Assembly (NCBI GenBank): GCA_002393705.1
Contig: DGTH01000119.1
Coordinates: 1 to 10,986 of the forward strand
DNA length: 10,986 bases
Direction: 5' to 3'
Source: Prevotella sp. UBA4341
GTDB lineage: Bacteria > Bacteroidota > Bacteroidia > Bacteroidales > Bacteroidaceae
Shown here: one piece after another, positions 1 through 8,300 of the stretch
How the letters are laid out: each line of letters starts with the position of its first letter
Numbering within the stretch: the first letter of the stretch is position 1
Notes under the pieces: model-generated
Told to the model about the DNA's origin: nothing
The model's input: the letters and a program-made list of their open reading frames with translations, nothing else
Database searches by the model: none
Position numbers and translations under genes: made by a program

Positions 1-712
1 ACGGCGGCGTAGCGATACGCCCCGTCAGCATGAACACGTCGCCCTCGGCGGGGTAGTTGGCCATCGAATAGGCACGGATCGTGGGCTCTGGGTTCTTACA
101 CTTCAGGTCGAACATCTTGAACTTCTCCCACGACGGAACATATTCTGGTGTGATGAGTTCGCGGTCATAGTCGTTGTAGTCAATGCAGTCGAAAGCGGGA
201 ATCTTAATCTGGGCATAGGAACCCGGGAGGAAATCCATGTGAGCACCGGCAGGCAGCTGCACCTTGAACTCCTTGATGAACGTTGCGACGTTCTTGTTGG
301 AGATGACGGTACACTCGTACTCCTTAACGCCGAGGATGCTTTCATCGACGTGGATGCTGAGGTCGCCCTTCACCTTGCACTGGCAACCCAGTCGCCAGTG
401 GTCCTTGATCTGCTTGCGCGTGAAGTGAGGCTTCTCTGAGTCGAGGATTTCTCCCCCACCCTCCAAGACCTGTACCTTACACTGTCCGCAGCTGGCCTTA
501 CCGCCGCAGGCCGAGGGCAGGAAGATGCCGTTCTCGTTGAGTGTGGCCATGAGGTTGTTGCCTTGTGGCACGTTGAGCACACGGTCGCCGTTGACGGTGA
601 TATTGACATTACCGCTCGGCGAGAGATACTTCTTCGCAACGAGCAGGATGATTACTAAAAGGAGTATGACAATAAGGAATACTCCAATACTATATGAAAT
701 GAATTCTATCAT
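1..712 (-). CDS. nqrF: Na+-translocating NADH:quinone reductase subunit F (5' part; cut by window edge)
   Basis: NADH-oxidising entry subunit of the Na+-NQR pump, anchored in the inner membrane with a cytoplasmic catalytic part. The visible 237 residues begin MIEFISYSIG and have one membrane helix (about 5-27). A plant-type ferredoxin domain follows, with 2Fe-2S ligands C69, C75 and C78 (CGGKASCGQC) and C110, matching the CX5CX2C...C arrangement of the family. The flavodoxin-reductase-type FAD domain then starts, with the FAD-binding RxYS motif at R213-AYS-216. The NADH-binding C-terminal part (the family is about 405-425 residues) lies beyond position 1. It is the last gene of the operon, as usual. 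The start at 712 gives the expected membrane helix. The bases just upstream are not a normal leader but the end of an inverted-repeat element, so ribosome access may be unusual. Identity is secure. Confidence 0.96.
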   Translation of the reverse strand, partial: MIEFISYSIGVFLIVILLLVIILLVAKKYLSPSGNVNITVNGDRVLNVPQGNNLMATLNENGIFLPSACGGKASCGQCKVQVLEGGGEILDSEKPHFTRKQIKDHWRLGCQCKVKGDLSIHVDESILGVKEYECTVISNKNVATFIKEFKVQLPAGAHMDFLPGSYAQIKIPAFDCIDYNDYDRELITPEYVPSWEKFKMFDLKCKNPEPTIRAYSMANYPAEGDVFMLTGRIATPP

Positions 713-714
713 AA

Positions 715-860
715 GCCCACCCCAACCCCTCCCCAAGGGAGGGGCGTTTGGTTACTTCAGGGGTCTCCTTTTTTTATTTGTTATACATTTTATTATTTGT
801 TATAATCCCACCGAAAGTCTTTTCTGACTCCCCTCCCTTGGGGAGGGGTTGGGGGTGGGC
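715..860. repeat. GC-rich inverted-repeat (REPIN-like) element filling the nqrE-nqrF gap
   Basis: Arms at 715-744 (30 bases) and 830-860 (31 bases) are reverse complements, differing only by one extra C in the right arm. They flank an 85-base AT-rich spacer. Each arm has a head (GCCCACCCCAA-type) followed by a small hairpin CCCCTCCCCAAGGGAGGGG (726-744: 8-bp stem, CAA loop). The spacer holds a T run (769-775) and an 11-base direct repeat TATTTGTTATA at 775-785 and 794-804. The element starts 2 bases upstream of the nqrF start codon and ends 4 bases after the nqrE stop, so it is effectively the whole 152-base gap. No gene is evident inside it. In the operon transcript the arms could form a stem of about 30 bp. 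REPIN-like is an inference from structure; no transposase is present here. Confidence 0.85.
716..734 (-). promoter_or_regulatory. G-quadruplex-type motif just upstream of the nqrF start codon
   Basis: Read on the minus (mRNA) strand the sequence is GGGGAGGGGTTGGGGTGGG. These four runs of at least three G separated by 1-2 bases fit the standard G3+N1-7 quadruplex pattern. The last run ends 3 bases before the nqrF ATG, where a ribosome would bind. The same bases also belong to the long inverted-repeat stem, so quadruplex and hairpin would compete. The pattern is seen directly; folding and any effect on translation are inferred. Confidence 0.5.
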
Positions 861-864
861 TGCC

Positions 865-1491
865 TTAGATATTAAGTCCTGAGAAACACATCATGGCCAT
901 GGCCATGAGACCTACGGTAATAAACACGATGCCGAGCCCCTGCAGCGGTTTGGGCACGTCGGAGTACTGCATCTTCTCGCGGATGGCACCCATGGCCACA
1001 ATGGCCAGCGTCCAACCCAGACCGGAACCGAAGCCATAGACGATGGCGTCCCAGACTGAGGTAATGGCCTGCGAGTTAGTGGGGTCGAGCAGAATGCGCT
1101 GCTGCATGAAGAGCGAAGCACCCATGATGGCACAGTTCACGGCGATGAGCGGCAGGAAAATACCCAGTGCAGCATAGAGCGAGGGTGAGTACTTCTCGAC
1201 GGTCATCTCCACCAGTTGCACCATGCCGGCAATGACGGCAATGAACAGGATGAACGACAGGTAACTCAGGTCAACACCTTCAACCAGGCAACCATCGCCC
1301 AGCACCTTCGTCTGCAGCAGGTAGTTGACGGGCACGGTGACGGTCAGCACGAAGGTAACGGCCAAGCCGAGGCCCAGCGAGGTCTTTACCGTCTTCGACA
1401 CGGCAAGGTACGAACACATGCCGAGGAAGAAGGCAAATATCATGTTATCGACAAATATCGAACGGAAGAATAAACTTAATGCGTGTTCCAT
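865..1491 (-). CDS. nqrE: Na+-translocating NADH:quinone reductase subunit E
   Basis: Integral inner-membrane subunit of Na+-NQR, 208 residues (family about 198-206), with around six hydrophobic helices. Together with its paralogue NqrD it holds the intramembrane iron-sulfur centre that carries electrons across the membrane. The two expected ligands are present: C26 in FLGMC and C120 in IAVNC, at the same numbers as in the Vibrio cholerae protein. NqrE is related to RnfA, but the nqrA and nqrF neighbours settle the assignment to Nqr. Its start lies 3 bases after the nqrD stop, implying coupled translation. Downstream, instead of a short spacer, comes the inverted-repeat element before nqrF. 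Confidence 0.96.
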   Translation of the reverse strand: MEHALSLFFRSIFVDNMIFAFFLGMCSYLAVSKTVKTSLGLGLAVTFVLTVTVPVNYLLQTKVLGDGCLVEGVDLSYLSFILFIAVIAGMVQLVEMTVEKYSPSLYAALGIFLPLIAVNCAIMGASLFMQQRILLDPTNSQAITSVWDAIVYGFGSGLGWTLAIVAMGAIREKMQYSDVPKPLQGLGIVFITVGLMAMAMMCFSGLNI

Positions 1492-1494
1492 AAC

Positions 1495-2103
1495 TTATTT
1501 CTCCTTATAAAAGTAAGCACGATGAACCCAAATAACACAACCCACGAGAATGAGTGCCATGGCCGGCATGGTCATCATACCGTTGCCCACGTAGCCGTCG
1601 GGCAGAACCTGGAAGCCCAGCAGCGAGCCACGTCCCAGCAACTCGCGCACGGCACCTACGATGACCAATATCATGGCGTAGCCAAGACCGTTACCCACAC
1701 CGTCGAGGAACGACGGCCAAGGCTTGTTCATCATGGCGAAGGCCTCCAAGCGGCCCATGAGGATACAGTTGGTAATAATCAGACCCACATACACTGACAG
1801 CTGGACACTTACGTCGTAAGCAAAAGCCTTGAGCACCTGGCTGACAATGGTTACGAGAGCAGCCACAACCACCAGCTGCACCACAATGCGGATGCGGTTA
1901 GGAATGGTGTTGCGGATGATGGATATAATCACGTTCGAGAACGCCGTGATGACCGTTACGGCCAAGCCCATGACGATGGCGGGCTTCAGCTGGCTGGTGA
2001 CGGCCAGTGCAGAGCAAATGCCCAGCACCTGCCCCAGTATGGGGTGGTCAACGTTCAGCGGGTTAGTAAAAACCTCTCTATTTTGTTTAGAAAATAATGC
2101 CAT
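1495..2103 (-). CDS. nqrD: Na+-translocating NADH:quinone reductase subunit D
   Basis: Integral inner-membrane subunit of Na+-NQR, 202 residues, with about six helices, paralogous to NqrE and RnfE. The two Cys that complete the intramembrane iron-sulfur site with NqrE are seen: C30 (LGIC) and C113 (ITNC), one residue offset from the V. cholerae positions 29 and 112. The N-terminus MALFSKQNREVF is soluble and polar, as in Bacteroidetes homologues. The gene is 35 bases downstream of nqrC and 3 bases upstream of nqrE, in the conserved nqrCDE order. No truncation or missing key residue is seen. Confidence 0.96.
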   Translation of the reverse strand: MALFSKQNREVFTNPLNVDHPILGQVLGICSALAVTSQLKPAIVMGLAVTVITAFSNVIISIIRNTIPNRIRIVVQLVVVAALVTIVSQVLKAFAYDVSVQLSVYVGLIITNCILMGRLEAFAMMNKPWPSFLDGVGNGLGYAMILVIVGAVRELLGRGSLLGFQVLPDGYVGNGMMTMPAMALILVGCVIWVHRAYFYKEK

Positions 2104-2138
2104 AATAGTAATTTACGATTTACTGATTATTCGATTGA

Positions 2139-2750
2139 TTACTTAAGCGCTTCGATGTATTCGGATAGTCCGTTGCGCAGCATGTCAGAGACACCGTTTG
2201 AAGTTAGCGTGGCACCTGTGACGCAGTCAACTTCTGAAGCAGCATTCTCTACTTTCTTGACCACGCCTATGGCCAGCTGGCCGTCATCACCAAAGATCTT
2301 CTTGCCCTGAAACTTCTCCTGCCACTCTTGTGAGTCCTTGATTTCGGCACCCAGTCCGGCCGTCTCACTCTCGTGGTTGAAGTAAGCACCAAAAATAGTG
2401 TTCAAGTCGTCATTGACGGAGATAAAGGCAGAAATGCCGCCCCAAAGTCCCATACCTTTCAGGGGAAAGACGTACTTTTTCTGTCCGTCAATATCACAAA
2501 CATAATAGAGTTTCTCGCCAACTTTCTCCTCACTCTTTACCACCTGGGCGTACTTTGCTTCAGCCTCTTGTCCGTCCAGTCCGCGTATGTTCAGTGAGTA
2601 GAGTATCTGCTTCTTCACGTCGAGGGCCACGTTAGCATCCTGCATCGGCTTCAGCGCCTTGAAGACAAAGGCCAGCAGGAAGGCAACGATGACTACGAGT
2701 ACCGTACTATATATAATAATGTACGCGTTAGAGTTTGTATTCAGTTTCAT
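2139..2750 (-). CDS. nqrC: Na+-translocating NADH:quinone reductase subunit C (FMN-binding)
   Basis: Flavoprotein subunit of Na+-NQR with covalently bound FMN facing the periplasm, 203 residues. That is shorter than the roughly 257 of Vibrio. A single N-terminal helix (about 10-31) anchors a periplasmic FMN-binding domain. The ApbE flavinylation signature Dxx(S/T)GAT is present as D175-CVTGAT-181, so T181 should carry FMN through a phosphoester bond. The transferase ApbE is not in this window. The conserved stretch KGMGLWGG (98-105) and the region HESETAGLGAE (126-136) also fit the family. The start overlaps the nqrB stop by 4 bases (ATGA), indicating translational coupling. Confidence 0.96.
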   Translation of the reverse strand: MKLNTNSNAYIIIYSTVLVVIVAFLLAFVFKALKPMQDANVALDVKKQILYSLNIRGLDGQEAEAKYAQVVKSEEKVGEKLYYVCDIDGQKKYVFPLKGMGLWGGISAFISVNDDLNTIFGAYFNHESETAGLGAEIKDSQEWQEKFQGKKIFGDDGQLAIGVVKKVENAASEVDCVTGATLTSNGVSDMLRNGLSEYIEALK

Positions 2751-3904
2751 TTGGTACCTCCTCTCTTTAATCGTTTCGAAATGTTACGCTCCACGATGAA
2801 GTGGTCAATCATGGGTGCTACCATGTTGCCAAAGAAGATGGCGAGCATCATACCCTCGGGATAGCCGGCATTCATGACGCGGATGATGACGGCCATGGCT
2901 CCGATGATGAAGCCGTAGATGTACTTGCCAGCCTCCGTGCGGCAGGAGGTGACGGGGTCGGTAGCCATGAATACGGCACCGAAGGCGAAGCCACCCAGCA
3001 CGAAGTGGTGCCACCAGGTCATGGTTGACATGCCGGTGCTCTCAAAGATGTAGGCCAGCAGGCCGCCTCCTACGAAGACGCTCAGCATGGTACGCCAGGA
3101 GGCAATGCCCGTCCAGAGCAGGATAACGGCGCCAATGGCAATGGCAATGATGCTGGTTTCGCCGATGGAACCGGGAATGAGTCCCGTCACCATGTTCATG
3201 TTGAAGGGAACGACAGCTCCCTGAGCCACCTCGCCCAGCGGCGTAGCACCCGTAAAGGTGTCGGGCAGCGTGTTGCCCAGTCCGAAGATGCTCTCCTGAG
3301 CCACCCACACCTTGTCGCCGGTCATGACGGAAGGATAGGAGAAGAAGAGGAACATACGCGCGCAGATGGCGGGGTTAAAGATGTTCATGCCCGTTCCGCC
3401 GAATATCTCCTTACAGAAGATAACCGAGAAGGCGCAGGCCAGGGCCAGCATCCAGAGCGGACAGCCCACGGGAACAATGAGCGGAATGAGGATACCGCTG
3501 ACGAGGTAACCCTCCTGAATTTCCTCGCCCTTCCACTGTGCCCAGGCAAACTCAATGCCGAGGCCTACAACGTAAGAGACGATGATTTTGGGCAGTACGG
3601 CTAAGAAGCCGAAGCCGAACACTTCCCAGAAAGATGCGCTGTCGAGCGTTCCGGCAGCCAGATAGTTCTGATAACCCACGTTATACATACCAAACAGCAT
3701 GGCAGGTATGAGGGCTATCACCACAAAGCTCATGATGCGTTTCGAGTCGATGGCATCGTGGATGGAGACACCCGTCCTGGCAGTCGTGTTCGGCACGTAG
3801 AGGAAAGTCTCAAAGCCATCGAAGATGCTACGGAAGGCATGCAGCTTTCCGTCCTTCTCGAAGTTGGGCTTTATCTTGTTGAGATAATTTCTTAAAAAGC
3901 TCAT
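2747..3904 (-). CDS. nqrB: Na+-translocating NADH:quinone reductase subunit B
   Basis: Largest membrane subunit of Na+-NQR, 385 residues (about 412 in Vibrio), with around ten helices after a cytoplasmic N-terminal segment. It carries covalent FMN and, in characterised enzymes, riboflavin, and forms the Na+ path. The flavinylation motif is D215-TFTGAT-221 (DTFTGATPLGE), so T221 is the expected FMN attachment site. Other family signatures are FNPAICARM (176-184) and FMATDPVTS (312-320), the latter shared with RnfD. The gene follows nqrA after 34 bases and overlaps nqrC by 4. Nothing is missing that the family requires. Confidence 0.97.
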   Translation of the reverse strand: MSFLRNYLNKIKPNFEKDGKLHAFRSIFDGFETFLYVPNTTARTGVSIHDAIDSKRIMSFVVIALIPAMLFGMYNVGYQNYLAAGTLDSASFWEVFGFGFLAVLPKIIVSYVVGLGIEFAWAQWKGEEIQEGYLVSGILIPLIVPVGCPLWMLALACAFSVIFCKEIFGGTGMNIFNPAICARMFLFFSYPSVMTGDKVWVAQESIFGLGNTLPDTFTGATPLGEVAQGAVVPFNMNMVTGLIPGSIGETSIIAIAIGAVILLWTGIASWRTMLSVFVGGGLLAYIFESTGMSTMTWWHHFVLGGFAFGAVFMATDPVTSCRTEAGKYIYGFIIGAMAVIIRVMNAGYPEGMMLAIFFGNMVAPMIDHFIVERNISKRLKRGGTK

Positions 3905-3938
3905 ATTTTACCTTATTACTTTTTTACCTTTATACCTT

Positions 3939-5294
3939 TTAGCTATTCTCTTTACGCAGGTTGTTAAGTCCTTCACGCACAATGCGCTGCAGCTCCAGCT
4001 TTGAGCTGTCAACAAACTCTGCCAGAGCGAAGTCCTCAGGAGCAACCTCGTAGATGCCCAGTGCCTCCATGCGGTCAATATCGCCGGCTATGATGGCCTT
4101 GATGAGGTACTCGCCGTAGATGTCCATAGGCAGCACGCGGTCGTACTCGCCGCTCATAATCATGTGGCGCTCACCGCCCTTGACGCGGGCGTCAAGCGCA
4201 TACTGCTTCTTGCCAAAGAGCCACGAGAAGTAACTGCGGCTGACGGAGAACTGCCCCATGCGCGGCATGATCCAGCCCAGCATTTCGTCATTGTCGTCAC
4301 CCTCAGGAATAACGGTTATCTCTGACGTGTGAGCACCCAGGAACCCGTCTTTCGTGGTCTTGCGCCCCGTCAGCGGATTGCCGTTGATGATGCGCACGCT
4401 CTTCGCAGTGTCGTAACTGTTGCTGAGCAGCGTGTTCAGCTCCTGGCCTACCAGCATGTCGGCGTAGGCGGGCTTGCTGACCTCGCTACCTGCCAGTGCT
4501 ACGGTACGCTTCAGCTCGACGTGGCCCGTGCGGAGCAGACGTCCGATGAAGAGTACCACGGTGGGGTCGCCGATGGTCCATACCACCTCGCCCTTGTTGA
4601 CGGGGTCCAGGTGGTTCACCTGAACACCGACGTTGCCAGCCGGACACTTGCCGTCGAAGACTGTTACCTCTACGCCCTTGAGCGCTGAGAGCTGTGCTTC
4701 GAGCGTTGAGCCTGTGCCAATGCCCACGTAGGTCTTTGCCATCTTTGAGAGTGCCGTCAGGCCCGTCAGAAAGTCCTGCTCCTGCCCCTTGACCTCAAAG
4801 TCGAAGCTTCCGGCCAACGGCTTGTCGCGCAAGGCCGAGACGAAGATGGCCTTCGGTGCAGTCTCGGGGTTGGTCGAAACGGCGTACGGCAACTGGTCGA
4901 TGTAGCCAAACAAACCGGCGTCCAGCAGCAGCTGCTTTACTTCCTCACCGGTCATTTTGGCTACGTCCTTCACGCCAAAGTCCCTGTACTCCTGTTTAGC
5001 ATCAGCATCTACCCGTATGCTGAGCACTTTTCTGCGTTCACCGCGCTCCACAGCAGTCACTGTACCGCTGACGGGCGAGGCAAACTTAACGCTCGGGTAG
5101 TTCTTGTTGACGAACAAAGCGTCGCCGGCCAGGACCTTATCGCCTTCCTTGACTACGACTTTGGGGACAACTCCTTCGAAATCATCGGGCACCAATGCGT
5201 ATTTCCCGTTCGACTTCAGCTGGATTTTTGTCTCCTCTGCCTTGCCTTTCAGCTCAATGTCCAAGCCTTTCCGTAACTTGATTACATTTGCCAT
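3939..5294 (-). CDS. nqrA: Na+-translocating NADH:quinone reductase subunit A
   Basis: Cytoplasmic-side subunit of Na+-NQR, 451 residues (446 in Vibrio), without transmembrane segments. It is related to RnfC but lacks the iron-sulfur Cys motifs of that protein, as expected for NqrA, and contributes to the quinone site with NqrB. The N-terminus MANVIKLRKGLDIELKGKA is the typical family start, followed by a barrel-sandwich-like region (for example FASPVSGTVTAVERGERR near 71-88). The region near 360-380, with KKQYALDARVKGGERHMIMS, also fits family members. It is the first gene of the operon, lying only 57 bases from the divergent tamB start. A Bacteroidetes-type promoter box lies about 40 bases upstream of the start codon. 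Confidence 0.97.
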   Translation of the reverse strand: MANVIKLRKGLDIELKGKAEETKIQLKSNGKYALVPDDFEGVVPKVVVKEGDKVLAGDALFVNKNYPSVKFASPVSGTVTAVERGERRKVLSIRVDADAKQEYRDFGVKDVAKMTGEEVKQLLLDAGLFGYIDQLPYAVSTNPETAPKAIFVSALRDKPLAGSFDFEVKGQEQDFLTGLTALSKMAKTYVGIGTGSTLEAQLSALKGVEVTVFDGKCPAGNVGVQVNHLDPVNKGEVVWTIGDPTVVLFIGRLLRTGHVELKRTVALAGSEVSKPAYADMLVGQELNTLLSNSYDTAKSVRIINGNPLTGRKTTKDGFLGAHTSEITVIPEGDDNDEMLGWIMPRMGQFSVSRSYFSWLFGKKQYALDARVKGGERHMIMSGEYDRVLPMDIYGEYLIKAIIAGDIDRMEALGIYEVAPEDFALAEFVDSSKLELQRIVREGLNNLRKENS

Positions 5295-5333
5295 ATTGTT
5301 GAATATTTGATAGATGCATCTTGTGTTGCGGGC

Positions 5334-5342
5334 GCAAAATTA
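5334..5342 (-). promoter_or_regulatory. Bacteroidetes -7 box of the nqr operon promoter
   Basis: On the minus strand the bases read TAATTTTGC, an exact match to the Bacteroidetes -7 consensus TAnnTTTG(C). It would place transcription start near 5328, giving a leader of about 34 bases before nqrA. No convincing -33 TTTG/TTG element is seen. The box lies inside the 57-base gap shared with tamB, 10 bases from the tamB start codon. Confidence 0.65.
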
Positions 5343-5351
5343 CATAAAAAT

Positions 5352-8300
5352 ATGTATATTAAAAAGAAAAACAGGCAAAAACTTGCTTATGAACCGAGAA
5401 AATTGATTAATTTTGCCTCAAAATTTAAGCGTATCAAGAAATACAAGAAGATAATTAGCGGAGTATTGTGGTCCTTGTTGGGCCTCTTCCTGCTCCTGAC
5501 TGTGCTGACTCACGCTACGCAGTTTCAACAGTTTCTTGGCTGGCAAGTGGCTAAGGTGCTGTCAGAAAAGCTGGGTACGACGGTTAGCGTGGGCCGAGTT
5601 GACGTAGGCTTTCTGAACCGCATCATCCTTGACGACGTGGTCATTCTTGACCAGCAGCAGGAGGAACTGCTCAGGGCTTCGCGCCTCTCGGCCAAGGTGG
5701 ACTTGCTGCCTCTTACCGAAGGGCGCATCTCCATCTCTACAGCTCAGCTCTTCGGTACCCACATCAAGCTCTATAAGGACAGCGCCACAGCCGTCGGCAA
5801 CTACCAGTTTGCGCTCGACTCTCTGGCCTCGCGCGACACGACCAGTCACACCCCGCTCGACCTGCGCATCAACTCGCTCATCATGCGCCACGGCAGCCTG
5901 AGCTACGACCAGCGCGATGCGGCTCCTACTGACGGCCAGCTCAACCCGCGCCACCTGAACGTCAGCGACATCAGCGCCCACCTGGTGCTCAAGGCACTGC
6001 GTGACGACTCGCTCAACCTGAACATCAAGAAGCTCTCCTTCCGCGAACAGTCAGGCCTGCAGGTCAAGCAGCTTAGCCTCCACGTTGAGGGCTCGCTGCG
6101 CCAGGCCATACTCCGCGACTTCCAACTCCAACTGCCCGACTCTAAACTCACCTTAGGCGACGTGACGGCTACTTACCGCATTGAGGACGGCACTCTCCTG
6201 AAGGAGTCGCTGGCCTATCGCGGAACCATTGAGGAGTCGCACATAACCTCTTCTGACCTAACGAGTTTACACCCCGTCGTAAAAGAATTGCCTAAAGACC
6301 TCAAGCTGGCCGTTTCCTTCAGCGGAACGGCCAACAGCATCAACCTGCACAGCCTCTCTGCCAGCGACGAGGAAGGCAGCTTCCGGCTGGCTGCCAACGG
6401 CTTCATTCACCGCTGGGACCAGACACCCGTCTGGCAACTGAAGCTGGACCGTCTGCTGCTTACCGAGGGCCACCTGGCCCTGCTTGGGCGACAGTTCCAC
6501 CTGCCCGACGCGTTGCTGCGTCTGGGCAACGTCAGTCTGACGGGCGAAGCTGAGGGCATAGGCAGCGGCGTCAGTGGCAACGTGCAGTTGTCGGCAGCCG
6601 TTGGCGACGTTGACCTGCAACTCGACATGGACCAGCAGCAGAACTTCAGCGGCCACGTAGAAAGCAGCAGCCTACAACTGGACAAGCTGTTGGCCGACGA
6701 AAGGTTTGGCGTAGCGGCCATGAGTCTCGACTTTGACGGCTACTGGCCCAAGGGCGGCAAGCCCGACGTTAACGCCGAAGGCACGCTGAGCCGCTTTGCC
6801 TACAATGGTTACGAGTATCAGCACATAGACCTGGCTGCCTCCTACGCCGACAAGCACCTGAGCGGTACGCTCACTGTGGACGACCCCAACATCAGGCTCA
6901 CGGCCGAGGGCTCGTGGCAGGACTCTTCACTCGACCTGTCAGCCCGGGTGGCCGACTTCCACCCTGCTGCACTGAACCTGACGAGCAAGTGGCCCGACGC
7001 CTCGTTTGCCGCCGACCTGTCAGCCCACTTCACCGCCACCAACGTGAACGATGCCGTGGGCAGTGTCGAACTGAATCATTTCACCATGCTGTCCTCTGAC
7101 CGCTCCTACAGGCTGAAGAAGCTGAGCCTCGTCAGCGGCTACGACGACGAGCAGCGCCACTTCCTGGCCCTGAAGAGCGACTTCGCCACCGCCATGCTGA
7201 AGGGAACCTTCGATTATTCCACCCTGGCGCAGAGCACCGCCAACATCGTGGGGAGCCACCTTTCCACGCTGCCCGGCCTGCCGCCCCTCAAGCCTACCGA
7301 CAACGACTTCAACTTCCAGCTGGAGCTGCTACGCTCCGACTGGCTCCAGCAGCTGTTCGGCATACCCCTCAGTCTCGACGAGCCCCTGCTGCTCAGCGGC
7401 TACATCAACGACGGGCAGCAGACGCTCAGCATGATGTCGAGCTGTCCGGCCTTTACCTACAACGAGGGCAAGTACAGCAACCTGGCGCTCCACCTGGGCA
7501 CACAGGGCGACACGCTGCGCTGTGCCGCTGACTTAGTGAAACACATGGACAACGGCATACCGCTGACGCTGGCCCTGCGCTCCGGGGCTGCCGACAACCG
7601 GCTGAAGGCCTCGCTCGCGTGGGACAACCACAACAATCAGCAGCACATGAGCGGCACGCTGTTCACCCAGAGCCAGTTTGTGGAGGCAGCCGACGGCACG
7701 CGCCGGAGCATCATCAACATTCTGCCTTCAGAAATCGTCATGCGCGATGCTGCCTGGCAGGTAGCACCCGCCGAAATTGTCTATGCCGCTAACGACATCA
7801 GCATCGACCACTTCGCCATTGAGCACGGCCAGCAGCACATCACCATCGACGGGCGCGCCTCGCGTTCGCCAGCCGACACCATCAGCGTCGATCTGCTGGG
7901 GGTCGATGTAGAGTATGTGCTTGACCTGGTCAACTTCCACTCAGTCGATTTTGGCGGCAAGGCTACCGGTGTGGCCACCGTGACGTCGCTCTTCGACAAC
8001 CCTGTGGCTAATGCCCACCTGAACGTCAGCGACTTCACCTTCGAGCACGGAGACATGGGCGTGCTCGACGTGAAGGCAGCGTGGGACAACCAGAAGAAGA
8101 CGATAGACCTGAACGCCATCGTCACCAGCAGCCCGACGGCCTTCACGCTCGTCAGCGGCTACATCGACCCGAACGGCGTGGGCTACATTGACCTCGACAT
8201 GCAGGCTACGGGCACGCCGATAGACTTTGCCCACAGCTTTCTGCACTCCTTTGCTGACCGCGTAGTGGGCAAGGCCGACGGGGCGGTCAGACTCTACGGG

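Noticed and set aside
769..775. Rho-independent terminator at the T run inside the nqrE-nqrF element
   Set aside because: The T run is on the plus strand, opposite to nqr transcription, and is not directly preceded by a hairpin.
775..804. Direct repeat TATTTGTTATA (775-785, 794-804) as a promoter or operator
   Set aside because: Neither strand gives a TAnnTTTG box here, and an 11-base AT-rich repeat within a mobile-looking spacer is weak evidence alone.
525..827. Open frame of about 100 codons on the plus strand over the nqrF start and repeat
   Set aside because: It is half antisense to nqrF and half translated inverted repeat, with no recognisable protein feature.
3905..3938. Repeated AAGGTA motifs in the nqrA-nqrB spacer as a regulatory site
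   Set aside because: Three short AT-rich copies in 34 bases are not distinctive and may simply be a purine-rich ribosome-entry region.
865..5294. Rnf complex instead of Nqr
   Set aside because: NqrA without ferredoxin-type Cys motifs, NqrF with a 2Fe-2S domain plus FAD motif, and the ABCDEF order all specify Na+-NQR.
5307..5351. tamB start at 5307
   Set aside because: It would place the start codon 13 bases from the nqrA start and add residues unlike a TamB N-terminus; 5352 gives the expected basic, signal-anchor start.
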